A stretch of 55,976 nucleotides of DNA, taken from Neoconidiobolus thromboides FSU 785 (lineage: Eukaryota > Entomophthoromycota > Entomophthoromycetes > Entomophthorales > Neoconidiobolaceae). The notes below the pieces were generated by a model. The model was given only the letters and a program-made list of their open reading frames with translations. It was not told where the DNA came from and searched no databases. Every line of letters begins with the position of its first letter. The stretch's first letter is position 1. Location of the stretch: positions 1 through 55,976 of the forward strand of contig MU626394.1 of the NCBI GenBank assembly GCA_025603075.1, read 5' to 3'. The position numbers and the translations under genes are program-made. This document shows, in pieces, positions 1 to 10,688 of the stretch.

Positions 1-34
1 CCAAAATAAAAGGCTCGGGGCTGATTGTCTGTAA

Positions 35-112
35 GCTCGAGAACACAACAACTTAGATGATTGTTATATTATAGTCAATCACAGAGCTCACAAAGCGATA
101 TTTCACACTGGA
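35..112 (+). repeat. Left copy of an inverted repeat present at both window ends
   Basis: This segment is very similar (my estimate by eye is about 80%) to the reverse complement of 55705-55780. The similarity is interrupted mainly by third-position-like changes. Both copies can be read in one open frame with shared residues EHN.L.DCY.I, then NH, then KAIFHT. The HN..DDC pattern faintly recalls the start of a cytochrome b5 haem domain, but the rest of such a domain is absent. I infer a relic of a dispersed coding repeat. Confidence 0.6.
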
Positions 113-324
113 TTATATATTAAGGCTGTCATATTTTTTAACTTAGAATGTTTATATTTATTTTTAAATTAAACTGTCTATTACCAAATTATTTAAATAA
201 GTATAAAGTTTTCGTTTTTTAAATTATTATATTTTAAATAAAAACATTTTTAAAAAAATACCAATATTTATATAAACTAATTTGAATACTGTTATACTTT
301 ATTTTTACATTAAAACTTACATAC

Positions 325-420
325 AAGGATATTTTTTTGGTTTTATCACTTTCTTTATTTTCCAAAAGCTATTTGAGTGGAAACATTGTTAGTAAAACCC
401 TTAAAAAAACACACCCCCAT
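325..420 (-). mobile_element. MITE-A copy 1 (reverse orientation)
   Basis: About 95 bp, matching the element described at 24474-24575. It keeps the central block around GCTATTTGAG and the CCCCCAT terminus, and is diverged at the left end. Confidence 0.55.
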
Positions 421-573
421 TTGTTTCTATTATTTTATATAGCTTACTGATAAATCCTTTATGCTTGTAATACTTTATATAGCTCATTTTTTATTATGTA
501 TTATACTTATAAACTATAATTTGTTTCAATTGTATAATTTAAAACTTATTAACTGTCAACTTTATCTAAGATT

Positions 574-673
574 GGGGATGTATTTTTGTGTTTAAGAATT
601 TTATTAACAAAATTTCCGCTTAAATAGCGCTTAAAAAATGCAAAAAATAATCAAACCAAAAAAAACACTCCCA
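574..673 (+). mobile_element. MITE-A copy 2
   Basis: Well-preserved copy running from GGGGATGTATTTTTGTG to ACACTCCCA, with the central CCGCTTAAATAGCGCTTAA block intact. Confidence 0.7.
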
Positions 674-947
674 CTATAGTACTATAAACAGTAATTGTTT
701 TTACTTAAAAATATAATGCATTGTTATATATTTATTAAGCAAGCTATTTTGAAATTTTTCTTTAACTTTCACTTTTTTATCATCTATTTATATTATAAAA
801 TAATATTGTGTATAAATTTAAATTTATAAAAATTAAAAATTAAAACTTTTAGCTTTTATAATACTTTTATCAAAAGTAATATATAAAAATAAACCAATCA
901 ACTTTTTCCCTTTCTAATTTAATTCTTAATTATTAAAGTTTATTATA

Positions 948-1039
948 TGGGGACATATTTTTGTATTTGAGATTTTACCAACCTTTCGGCTCAAACAGCG
1001 CTTAAGAAATGGAAAAATAATGAAAAAAAACATCCCCCT
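948..1039 (+). mobile_element. MITE-A copy 3
   Basis: Same architecture as copy 2, diverged: starts GGGGACATATTTTTG, has a CAGCGCTTAAGAAATGG core and ends CATCCCCC. Confidence 0.65.
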
Positions 1040-1536
1040 ATTTCTTAAGAATAAATTTAAATTTTACTAAACCTAACAATTCTGATAAATATTTTTCTAT
1101 CAGACTTTATTTTATTTTAGCTTTGATAAGTCCATTTATTATCACCTAATAGTATTTATTTTACTTTTTTATTAGCTTTAAATTGGTTTATCTATTGCAA
1201 TAAATTTATTAAATAATATGAATTTCAAATAGGCCTTATTATACAAAAAATAGTTATTGTATAAGACTTTCAAATAATGAATAGATAAACAATGAAAACA
1301 TACATATAAAACATGATTGTGAACTTATATAAAGTCATAGCCTCCCTTTGTGGTATTTTATAAAAATTTAACCAGCTCATAAAATTATTTATATTTAATC
1401 TTAATACTTCAATTTCAACATTATGAATGTGTATATCAAATACTTAAAAGAGTAAGTTTGGTCTATAAATTAAGAATATAAAAAAATGTAAAACAAAGTA
1501 TAAAATGCTAGTAATTAATTTATTTTGGAAATACTT

Positions 1537-4500
1537 TTAAGCGTGAACTATTTCATTATTGAAAACTGGAATAGGGGGCGAGTTCTTTTCAGTTGGGAAT
1601 ATTCTCTTTAACGTAGCAGCATCATAAACAAATCCATTTAATACAACTTTGTCAATGAACTTGCTATGATCAATAGATTTAAGGGGGGAGTTTTCCCTGT
1701 TATATACAACCAAATCAGCTAAAAAGCCAGGCTTAATTTGACCAACACCATGGAGACCAAGGGATTGGGCTGGATTACGAGTAGCAACTTTAAGTACCTC
1801 ATAGTTAGTAAGATTACCTTGAGAAAAGAATTTTAACTCCCAATGGTAGCCAATACCTTTCCTCTGTCCATGAGCACCAGTATTAACAAGACCACCTTGA
1901 CGAATTACCTCACCAGCTGAACGAGCAATTTCAAAGTGGACATAATCCCTGTCATCAGCAGCTGGTTTGCGGAAAGTATCAGCTTCAAGTGGACGAAGAG
2001 GGTGTAATTTTCTAAGTGTGCCTTCTTCCCATACATTCGTGTTTTGATAAGCCCAATTTTCTCCCATAATACCACCATAAGATACAATAAGAGTTGGGGT
2101 CCAGGCAGTACCAGATTTAGCAAATAGTTGAATCAAATCTTGGTAAATTGTGCCAGTTGGAATAGAATGTTCGATAGTAGTATGACCATCGATAATTTGA
2201 TTAGTATTCCAGTAAGTATGCATACCACCCTCTGGAACAACAGTCATATTAAGTCTCTTACCTGCTTCAATTACCATTTGACGAGCTGCGCGGGCTGGTT
2301 GGTTATAAGATTTTACTGACCAAGCGCCATAAGCTTTGTGGCGACGAAGAGCAGATAAAGCATCTTCAATTGAGTTGATTTCAACTCTATAAGCGCCTGC
2401 TGCGCCATAGAGAATTGCGCCAGTACCAAATAATCTTGGTGCAACCAATCTACCAGAACGTTCATAATCTTGTTCAACATAATTGTCAACATCTTCATAA
2501 GATGGATTATGTTGAGTGGTGACACCATAAGCAAGTTGGAGTTGTTGTTCCCATTGACCTTGAACCGGGAATTGAGGAGTATTCCAATGTGCATGAGCAT
2601 CAATAAAACCTGGGACCACTGTACCACCGTTAAGATTATAAACCTTGGCGTTTTTTGGAATTTTGACATCCCAAGTATTACCAACAGAAAGAACCTTATT
2701 ACCCTTAACTACAACTCTACCTTCTTTGATAATATCTTTTTTTTCATCACCAGTTTGCATAGTAACAATTACGGCGTTGTCAAGTACAAATACATCATTA
2801 TCAGTTGGCTTATTGGTCTTGAGGACGACTGAAAGATCGTGTTTCTTTAATAAGTCCTTAGCACAGTCAGCGCCAAATTTGTATGTATCTTGAGAAGCAA
2901 TAGCTTCGCATTTAGCTTGGACGGCAGAAATATCAGCTTCGAATAAATTGGCAGCTAACAAATAATAAACTTTGCCATTTTTAATAATTGGATATTCACC
3001 ACCATCAGTTGTAAGTCTAATAAGATCCTTTGGTTGAGAGCCTGGCTTAGACCAGTATACATAATCAGTAGTATTTGAAGGAATAGATGAAATATAAACA
3101 TGATGATATTGATTAAATACGATTTTAGACCCATCATCACTAACTTCATTACCTTGATAAGAGTCATTTACTTGGCCATAAGATACAGTATTTCCGCTAG
3201 CAATATCGAAGAGATAAGGAGTGGTGGTAATGCCTCCAACTTTGACCTTTTTATCATCATTTACAAACTTGGCTTGGGCAGTTTCGCCAGGTATTAATAG
3301 TTTGTAAGAATTTTCAACAGCTTGGAAGCTAGGATCAAGTTGAACAGTATATACACCAGGTTTAGTTGTATATAATAAGTCTCCAGAAATTGGATCGCCC
3401 GAAGACTTGGTCAATGCTAAAGTCTTTCCATCATGAGATAAAGAAAAGTAATCATATCTTCCTGGCTTTAATTTAAGTTCAGAGACTAGTTTTTTCTCTT
3501 TGACATCGACAATCTCGACGGTAGTCATCTTTTTATCATTCCATCTTCCTTGTACAATAAGATTGGGATTAGTTGGGTGGAAACTTGGAGAGTATCGATT
3601 TTCTTCATCATAAGGTAATCTGATTTCTTCAATTTTGTTGCTTTCTAAATCTTTAATGTAAGTTTTCCCAACAACTATGAAAATAGCTTTCTTTCCATCA
3701 TTAGAAACATCATAATATTTAACTGCAGCGTTTTTGAACTCACTTTTGCAGTTATAATCTACTAAATCAATTTTTGGACGGAGGGTTTTGGCAATATCTA
3801 AGTTAACATCAACTTCAAATGGGATTTCTTTAATAGGTTTAGAATCAACTGGTACATTCCAAAGCTTCCCTTTAGCCCAAATGATGATGGATTGATCATC
3901 TTTGGTCCATGAGAAACGTGGGTAAGCACCAGTAGAAGCGCTTGATTCTTGATTATCACGAGATAGGCCTTCCCAAAGAATCTTCTCATTACCAGTTTCA
4001 AGCTCACGAACAATTAATCCCCAATTAAATTCAACTTTACGTACAAATGCTAAATATTTACCGCTATTAGAAGGGGTTGGGCGAGCTGCACCACCAGTTC
4101 CTCCAGCAATAGTTTCTTTTTCTTGAGAAGTAGTGTTAAATGAATAGATGTTAAAGATACCCTTATGTGGGTCTTTGCTGTACTCCCATGTTCCTTTATC
4201 AACAGAGTTTCCGGAATAGTAAATAAGGTCTGGATGGTTGGGGTCATAAATTGGTTCCTCAACACCAACTTGTTCATTTACACTTCCAACTAATTTCTTT
4301 CCTTTTTTGTTTTTGAGATCATATTCATAAATAGTACCAGCTGGGATAGAGCGTTCTGAAGTAAACCATTTCACACCGACAACTTTATCACCATTTGGTG
4401 ACCAATGACCATTACTAGTGAAACGGTATTTTTCATCAGTTACTGGGACTGGGTTGCTTTTACCATCTCTATCAACACTCCAAAGATTGTCAATTCCAGA

Positions 4501-4920
4501 ACGATCGGAAGTGAATAAAATACGCTTACCATCCTTGGAGTATTTAGGCTGTACTTCAAAGGCTGGTCCAGTGATAAGTGGTTTGGCTTTACCCCCAGTG
4601 ATTGGGAGAGTATAAATATCGCCAAGAACATCAAAAATAAGCTCGTTGCCTTCAGGATTTACATCTACATTAACCCAAGTGGCTTCATTAACTTTGTAAT
4701 TGAGTTTTTCGCTTAGTGGCTTCTTGATGTCCCATTCACCTAATGGACGAATAGGAAGAGGATCAGAATCACTAGAAGCTTTTCCATCATCAGCTTGAGG
4801 TCCAACTGAACTAACGGTTTTCGGACTTCCATGATCACCATAAAATTTATTGCCATGTCCAAGGACAAGTCCAATACTTCCTCCTAATAAATACACTACT
4901 GGTAGTTTAAAGTTTACCAT
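1537..4920 (-). CDS. Secreted TolB-type beta-propeller / amidohydrolase
   Basis: Single uninterrupted frame of 1127 residues. A hydrophobic N-terminus (about residues 6-22) looks like a signal peptide. Residues ~90-690 carry repeated PD40/TolB propeller blades such as QPKYSKDGKRILFTSDRSG and SGKYLAFVRK. Residues ~715-1110 form an amidohydrolase domain with the HxH metal motif in GFIDAHAHWN, a candidate bridging lysine in SVKSYNQ and later histidines in GGMHTYW and TIEHS. The segment GAHGQRKGIGYHWEL replaces the usual Asp loop; as far as I recall this is normal for the TolB-fused family. Such proteins are common in bacteria; substrates are probably peptides or cyclic amides, but none is established here. 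It lacks introns and uses more GC-rich codons than its neighbours, which suggests high expression or horizontal origin. The ATG at 4920 directly precedes the signal peptide. Confidence 0.9.
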   Translation of the reverse strand: MVNFKLPVVYLLGGSIGLVLGHGNKFYGDHGSPKTVSSVGPQADDGKASSDSDPLPIRPLGEWDIKKPLSEKLNYKVNEATWVNVDVNPEGNELIFDVLGDIYTLPITGGKAKPLITGPAFEVQPKYSKDGKRILFTSDRSGIDNLWSVDRDGKSNPVPVTDEKYRFTSNGHWSPNGDKVVGVKWFTSERSIPAGTIYEYDLKNKKGKKLVGSVNEQVGVEEPIYDPNHPDLIYYSGNSVDKGTWEYSKDPHKGIFNIYSFNTTSQEKETIAGGTGGAARPTPSNSGKYLAFVRKVEFNWGLIVRELETGNEKILWEGLSRDNQESSASTGAYPRFSWTKDDQSIIIWAKGKLWNVPVDSKPIKEIPFEVDVNLDIAKTLRPKIDLVDYNCKSEFKNAAVKYYDVSNDGKKAIFIVVGKTYIKDLESNKIEEIRLPYDEENRYSPSFHPTNPNLIVQGRWNDKKMTTVEIVDVKEKKLVSELKLKPGRYDYFSLSHDGKTLALTKSSGDPISGDLLYTTKPGVYTVQLDPSFQAVENSYKLLIPGETAQAKFVNDDKKVKVGGITTTPYLFDIASGNTVSYGQVNDSYQGNEVSDDGSKIVFNQYHHVYISSIPSNTTDYVYWSKPGSQPKDLIRLTTDGGEYPIIKNGKVYYLLAANLFEADISAVQAKCEAIASQDTYKFGADCAKDLLKKHDLSVVLKTNKPTDNDVFVLDNAVIVTMQTGDEKKDIIKEGRVVVKGNKVLSVGNTWDVKIPKNAKVYNLNGGTVVPGFIDAHAHWNTPQFPVQGQWEQQLQLAYGVTTQHNPSYEDVDNYVEQDYERSGRLVAPRLFGTGAILYGAAGAYRVEINSIEDALSALRRHKAYGAWSVKSYNQPARAARQMVIEAGKRLNMTVVPEGGMHTYWNTNQIIDGHTTIEHSIPTGTIYQDLIQLFAKSGTAWTPTLIVSYGGIMGENWAYQNTNVWEEGTLRKLHPLRPLEADTFRKPAADDRDYVHFEIARSAGEVIRQGGLVNTGAHGQRKGIGYHWELKFFSQGNLTNYEVLKVATRNPAQSLGLHGVGQIKPGFLADLVVYNRENSPLKSIDHSKFIDKVVLNGFVYDAATLKRIFPTEKNSPPIPVFNNEIVHA

Positions 4921-4992
4921 TGTCTTTTACCACCCACAAAATAAAATTATTTAAGTTAATTTATTCCAAAAATTTAACATTTCCTGAGGTAT

Positions 4993-4999
4993 TTATATA
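4993..4999 (-). promoter_or_regulatory. TATA-like box upstream of the amidohydrolase
   Basis: TATATAA on the minus strand, about 73 nt upstream of the ATG at 4920. Position fits a core promoter, but AT-rich background makes chance occurrence likely. Confidence 0.35.
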
Positions 5000-6771
5000 C
5001 TATTTTTAATGCATTTCTAGTCATTTGGTAAAACTTCCCAAAATTAAGTCATCAAACTCGAATTTAATTAAACTTACCTCCATTTTTATGTTATTCCCAA
5101 AATTGAAGGCTTTTCAATTTCAGTTTAATCAGTTGATTTATATGCCTTATTACGAAATAAAATATTATCAAAATTATATACTTATTATGTAATAATAATT
5201 TAACTTTAATATATCATAAATGTGTAACCTTGTAATTTTTAAAATATTTACAGCTCATTTAATACATTGTTCAAATTTATTTGGAATACTTTTTAGTTTT
5301 TATTTAATTTGAGATGGAGTTCAATAAAATTACTTCATATGGAAAATGTTATAAATAAAATTTTTACTTTTAGCATTTTGAAAAAATAATACCTTGAAAT
5401 TATAAAATCACACTAAAAATCAAGTCATTCAAATATTCCTTAGTTAATTGATTTTAATACATTTTAGTATACTCAATATATTATTTTTTACAAGTTGGCT
5501 CACTAATAAAACTTAGTAAAAAAGCGGTATTTTCAAATTATTTATTGAGTATTATCATGATTAAAGCTATTTAATAATTAAATTACAATGCTTGGGTAAA
5601 GAGCACTTTCGATTTTTCATCTTGATAAATTATAGAAAGTGTTTATATTCTCTAATAAAAATCATGATTGTAAACCATATAGAATATGCTATGTTAATCC
5701 AATAAGAACATTACTTGAAAATAAGTAATATAGCATTCATTCACTACATAAATAATGAGACAAAGAGATAAAACTTTGCTCAAGTTATGTATATTTGAGC
5801 AATAATACATTTTTGGGTTTCGCTAATGTATAAATATCAATAAATACTTATCTTTTTCGATAGTTTACAAGTCTGGGTTCTAAATAAAATCTCTTAAGAT
5901 TTTTGGTAGTCAATTTGAATTAAAGAATAACATAAGGTTTTATTTTGTTTTTCACTTATAAAATAATATACTACTTACTGCAAGCTATGTTATATATATT
6001 AGCTACATTTTTACTATTGTAATTCAAACATGTCAGTTTTAAACTTACAATGCACTTTTTCAGAAAGCTCATTATTTTTTTTTCTAAATGCAGATTTCAA
6101 AATATGATGCCAATTATTTATTTCTTAAGCTTTTTAATTAATTTGGAAGATCTATTAAAACTTACTCGCATTGGGATTTTTATATAAGAGTTTACTTTCT
6201 CTCCAGGCTACAACCACGCCTCTTCATCTCCTTTCCCTTGAGCGGGAAAGCCTCAGATGGCTTGAATCAGAGTGGAGCTCTTTCCGCTTATCCAAATCTA
6301 TAAAAGGTAAGGATATACTGAGCGAAATCCCATACTTTTCAGAACACCACCTCATAATACTGTGTTTGGAGTACCAGCTTTTTATGCCTATTCTTCATTT
6401 ATCAACGTAAAGCACTTGAGGTACAAGTCTTTCAAGAAAAAGAGTGTTGCTTCTTTTCCATATTTTGTTCACCCTTAAAGGTAAAGAGTAAAAATTAACC
6501 CATCAAATTCTAAATAAAACATCTCAACATTCTAAACAGCAAAGTAGTTGAATTTCAAAATCGTATGAAAAAGCCTAACTTCTAAATTTTGCACTATAGC
6601 ATTACAAAAAATCCTTATCTTGTATTTTTACCTTCATATTGCTGTAAATGCAAAAAGTAAGAGTAGATGGTTATATTTTTTCATAACCTATTGCTAAAGC
6701 TTTTAATCAAAGTTAAAGATAGTTAGATGATTAAAGAGCGCTTTTGTTTTTTAGTGTTAAAATACAACATA

Positions 6772-6872
6772 AGAGGATGCATTCTTTTATTTAAGAACTT
6801 TACTAGCAATCTTTCCACTCAAATGGCACTTAAAAATGGAAAAGGTGATGAAACCAAAAAAAAGATCCCCAT
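6772..6872 (+). mobile_element. MITE-A copy 4
   Basis: Runs from GAGGATGCATTC to AAGATCCCCAT. The core is diverged (TTTCCACTCAAATGGCACTTAA) but clearly the same element. Confidence 0.6.
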
Positions 6873-7198
6873 ATCTTTTAACTAATTAAGCGGCATTTAT
6901 TTTTAATACAATAGTTTAAAATGAATGTTTAGCTATATAAATACAACTTTTGAATTTTAGTTTAATTACTTTATTCTGTTATTTTACAATTATTTAACAT
7001 TATGATTATATATGATATATTAACATGTTTTTAAAAAGACATTTCAGTACTTATAATAAAATTTTACATTAATTAAAGCCATTATAAAATTTAATATAAT
7101 TAGATTTAAGTCAAATTAACATTGGACTTTAATAGAAAGGATCGATTTTAAATCGTCCAAAAATATAGTGCATAAAAGATAAATGAAAATAGCTAAAT

Positions 7199-7298
7199 GG
7201 GAGTGTTTTTTTTGACTTCACTATTTTTTCCATTTTTTAAGCGCTATTTAAGCGGAAAATTTGTTAGTAAAATTTTTAAACACAAAAATACATCCCCA
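7199..7298 (-). mobile_element. MITE-A copy 5 (reverse orientation)
   Basis: Nearly consensus copy: starts GGGAGTGTTTTTTTTGAC, has core TTTTTTAAGCGCTATTTAAG and ends ACATCCCCA. Confidence 0.75.
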
Positions 7299-7706
7299 AA
7301 TGTTGTTTTGTTATATTTATTTCACTATAATAGTTCAATATGATTTTAGCTAAAAAGCAATGAAATATTATAAAATAAAAAAGTCTAATAAACTAAAAGC
7401 CTCAAATCGATTTTATGTAAAGGAACTTTCTATTTTAACATAGAAATCAGCTTCTTAGAATTCTCAGTTCATTTTATATGTTGATAATTAAATTAAAAGA
7501 ATAGAGCTAATAATATTCTATAATTGACCAAAGTTTAATGCTTATGTTTACTGCATTATTAAATGTGTCAAATTAATAGCATGGTTGGTAACATTAGCTG
7601 GAACTTGATATTTAAGCCTTATAATTTTTCATTCTAAAATAAAAATAGGCTTTATATTAAATAATAAGGCATACTACATCGCACATGAAATAGCTACGCG
7701 TAGAAG

Positions 7707-7712
7707 TATAAA
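7707..7712 (+). promoter_or_regulatory. TATA box of the secreted cysteine-rich gene
   Basis: GTATAAAAGG lies 56 nt upstream of the ATG at 7763, a plausible core-promoter position for a well-expressed gene. Confidence 0.5.
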
Positions 7713-7762
7713 AGGAATAGGATTTGAAGCTATATTTTTATCAAGTTTAGTATTGAATTAAA

Positions 7763-8209
7763 ATGATTAAAATTTTATTACTCATATTCGTTAGTTCCTC
7801 AAGTTATGTTTTAGGCCAGAACTATAAATTCAACTGTCCAAAGGCTACTGATAAGTGTTTTAGTAGTGGGGTTTCTTACCTTCCAACTGATAAAAACGCT
7901 CCTCAATGTTGGTTTAATAACAAGGGGAAATGGATGTGCACTCGAAAAGGGTATGATGGTACTTGTGGTAAGTCAAGCCTTTATAATGACATATCAAGGT
8001 GCAAATATGATCCCGTTATCCCACCAACGAAGAAATGCCCTCCTAAGAATGCTAAATGTTACGATAAATATGGTAGGCCCTACTCTGTTACAGGTTATAG
8101 TGTGCCTAAATGCTGGACTTCTTCTAATTATGGATGGAAATGTCGTAACCCAAGCTATGGCTCATGTACTTCAAGTGAGGTAGATATTCGCAAATGCACT
8201 TTTTATTAA
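7763..8209 (+). CDS. Small secreted protein with two tandem six-cysteine domains
   Basis: 148 residues in one exon. A signal peptide (residues 1 to ~18, MIKILLLIFVSSSSYVLG) precedes two homologous halves. Half 1 has spacing C-x6-C-x16-C-x9-C-x8-C-x11-C; half 2 has C-x6-C-x17-C-x9-C-x7-C-x9-C. Shared motifs are CP..A.KC, a CW dipeptide at the third cysteine and a W shortly before the fourth. This is an internal tandem duplication of one disulfide-rich module, with no other domain. I do not recognise the family. Secretion, small size and paired cysteines make a cell-wall-associated or effector-like extracellular role possible; that is inference only. A clear TATA box lies upstream and the kleisin gene starts 126 nt downstream on the same strand. 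Confidence 0.9.
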   Translation: MIKILLLIFVSSSSYVLGQNYKFNCPKATDKCFSSGVSYLPTDKNAPQCWFNNKGKWMCTRKGYDGTCGKSSLYNDISRCKYDPVIPPTKKCPPKNAKCYDKYGRPYSVTGYSVPKCWTSSNYGWKCRNPSYGSCTSSEVDIRKCTFY

Positions 8210-8335
8210 TTTAAACTTTGAATAAATTAACATATAAGGACAAATAAATTTTTGATGTTTAATGCATTTTTTGTAATATATAAATTGCTTTTAGGTACTA
8301 TAATATATTTGTTCTTATTGTTACTTTGGTAGATT

Positions 8336-10184
8336 ATGTTATCAATTTCTGATTCTTCAAATTTTAGTTCCTTGTCTACAATATGGTAATTATATTATGA
8401 TATAAGGTTGTCTTAATTTTGGATAGGATTGTGGCAACACTAGGGGTTAAAAATAAAGTAAATGTACACAAAATACAAAGTATAAATTTGAAAGAAGCTT
8501 GGTATGTAATATGATATGCTGAACTGACTATTAATTTTTGATAGTAAATCTATTCTAATAAGCTTTAAAAAAGTAAACTTAAGAGTATCAGCAAATCTTT
8601 TATTGGGAGTAGTGAAGGTTCTGAGCAAAAAAGTAGAGCTATGCTTAGGTATATTTGACGGTCAAAGAAAATAGCTTGTTAACTTTATTAAGACTTAGCT
8701 TTAAAAAATATTGACTACAAAACTAAGATCAAATTAACTAAGGACCAAACTTCTAGACAAGGTAGGGATTTACTTTACCTTATCCATTATCCGCATTGAT
8801 ATATTACAAAAGGATCTCCAATCAAAGACTCGTATAATAAAGAATTAACTGTTAAAGATAAGATAGAGGTAAATATTATATCAAATATCATGTATTTTAC
8901 TGAATACCGTAGTCAATTCTAGAAAAAGGCTTTATAGAAATTGATTATGATATCAATAAAGATGATTCGAACCGGCCATATAGTAAATTAATTATTTAAT
9001 GAAACACTTAATAACTTGCTCATAGGCATCAATTTAAATATTAAAGATAACCAACTTCTAAACAGCTATCCTATTTTAAAAGCCCCGGTTAGAATGGATG
9101 ATTTTTTGTGTGACAAAGGGTAACCGTTATATTTGTGTTATTCTTTTAATATCTTGTTTTTAGCATCAACTTGGATATTAATGAAGCAGGTTATATTTCA
9201 ATAATAGAAAAAGAGAATGTACTTTTTTTATGTTATTTCTTATTTTAACAATTTTCTAGTTTATTAGTTTACCAGATAATGTAATCAATGGTAGTCTTGG
9301 TTCTGTAGATGATAAAATTGGAACGTGGGACATAGGAAATAAATGCCAATATCTGGTTTTGAATCCGCTATTAGAAGATCTGCTTACTTGTATAAATGAT
9401 AATAGAGGGGTGAAGAGGAACATGAGATCAGATTCTATATGTGTAAACGATAAAGCTACAAGGTTGAAAAAAGAGATTGTTTGTAAAAAAACAGCTCGAG
9501 AAGAAAATACTATTGATTTGAATGAAAAGGTTTAATATATTCCAAAAAAATAAACTGACCCCTCTTTTAGAACTACGTCGATTATAAGAAGCAAGCAGAA
9601 TCGTACCTTGATTTAGATAAATACAGTATCGAATCTAGTTATATTCAATGATGTCTAAATAAATAAACTAGGGTCCTTAATACCAAACACAGAAAGTAGA
9701 AATGAAGATATCTTTGATGTAAATCCCCTTAATGACAGTAAACCGTTCATATATTAGCAATAAAAATAACAACTTTTAGACAATTTAAATAAAAACACCC
9801 CCATCGATAATAAGTAAATTCAGTACTCTATTATTTTTGTTTATTTGTTAAGATAATTAGATTACCAGGTTTGTATACACCAGATGCCCCAGGTAAAATA
9901 TTAGTAGTTTCGGCTTATTATTTATTAAACTCTAGATGAAAACAACTTTGATACAGCAAAAAAGAATTTAATAAAACAGCTAAAAAACAAAAGAAGGTTA
10001 AATTTTAATGAATTAAATATGGTGACTTCAGGAGAATCAGCAAGCTTATCCTTTTATTTGCTCTTAGGTAACTTCATTGATTTTTCAATTATTTAGTCAA
10101 TTATTTGTAGAATTAAAATCTGAAGATGTTGTCAATTTATTACAATACCCAAACAACTTCGACATTTTCATTGAGCTCAATTGA
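8336..10184 (+). CDS. Kleisin, Rad21/Rec8-type cohesin subunit (15 exons)
   Basis: Spliced from 15 exons: 8336-8385, 8427-8501, 8545-8648, 8699-8761, 8813-8868, 8913-8982, 9026-9119, 9164-9218, 9260-9529, 9571-9637, 9672-9737, 9780-9813, 9861-9892, 9936-10067, 10111-10184. All 14 introns (34-51 nt) are GT..AG and the phases close to 1242 nt, 413 residues. The N-terminus resembles the kleisin SMC3-binding domain: TIWIVA near residue 16, then LRVSANLLLGVVKVLSKKVE, like the LR.SG.LLLGVVR.Y..K pattern of Rad21. The last ~45 residues (NFNELN, then FYLLLELKSEDVVNLLQ) fit the C-terminal winged helix that binds the SMC1 head. The middle is acidic linker. Known role: closes the cohesin ring in sister-chromatid cohesion. 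It is shorter than yeast Scc1 or Rec8, and I cannot tell mitotic from meiotic type. No E-x-x-R separase-like site is visible. Confidence 0.85.
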
Positions 10185-10688
10185 CATGAATAGCTATATA
10201 ACAATAGTTATTTGATTGTCTCGTGCTTTTTAAGCAGCCATGATAATATATTGAACGCTCAAACATATTTTTAACAATCGTTATTGCTCTAAATTTATGT
10301 AAATAACTTATTTTTATTAAACTGCAGTCTTAATTGAGATTATGTTTTATTTATGTGATTTTAAATTTTCAAGGTCGAAGTACCATAAGTTGACATCAAA
10401 GATAAAAACAATTGTATCAAAATATACTAATTATTATTCTCTCTTTTTTTTACAACTAATTTACATAAATCATCTATCGATCTCATTTCCATATACTAGA
10501 TAAATTGAAAAAGGAGATTGTTTTATTGCTGTATTAAATCTAAGCTGAAAGTAAAATTTATAGACCATGTTTATTAATAGATGTAAAGACCTTTTTAAAT
10601 ACTGTTAAATCTAGTACATGACATTACCTAAGGCAGATAATTCAGTACTACCTTGTTCTACCTTTTTTCTATTTGCAGTGGATAAATA
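10185..10688. other. Intergenic region between convergent genes
   Basis: About 500 bases between the stops of the kleisin and Gemin2 genes. I see no coding frame or repeat; it should hold both 3' ends. Confidence 0.5.

Larger units (their letters stand above)
1..1536. other. AT-rich intergenic region with three short repeat copies
   Basis: No coding frame is supportable here. The first ~112 bases match, in inverted orientation, a segment near the right end of the window. Three copies of the ~100-bp interspersed element lie at about 325-420, 574-673 and 948-1039. The rest is homopolymer-rich AT sequence downstream of the amidohydrolase stop codon. Confidence 0.6.
5000..7706. other. Intergenic region with two repeat copies and a local GC-richer patch
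   Basis: No gene is supportable. Two MITE-A copies lie at 6772-6872 and 7199-7298. A less AT-rich patch at about 6170-6480 has a short open frame without recognisable similarity; I do not call it a gene. Confidence 0.5.

Noticed and set aside
1905..4634. Numerous small antisense and out-of-frame ORFs within the amidohydrolase gene
   Set aside because: Shadows of a long, strongly biased coding sequence.
6171..6410. 79-codon open frame in a locally GC-richer patch
   Set aside because: No recognisable motif, no splice partners and no similarity between its codons and any family. The patch may be eroded foreign DNA but cannot be called a gene.
8960..8980. GATTCGAACCGG, resembling a tRNA T-loop
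   Set aside because: No acceptor, D or anticodon arms around it. It is part of a kleisin exon.
9600..9690. Possible separase site in the kleisin (SIES..R)
   Set aside because: An S-I-E-S-S reading exists only if the intron at 9638-9671 is retained, and no Arg follows. The spliced protein reads S-I-E-S-R, which does not fit S-x-E-x-x-R.
9785..9810. AACACCCCCAT, looking like a MITE-A terminus
   Set aside because: It lies inside kleisin exon 12 and has no matching element body.
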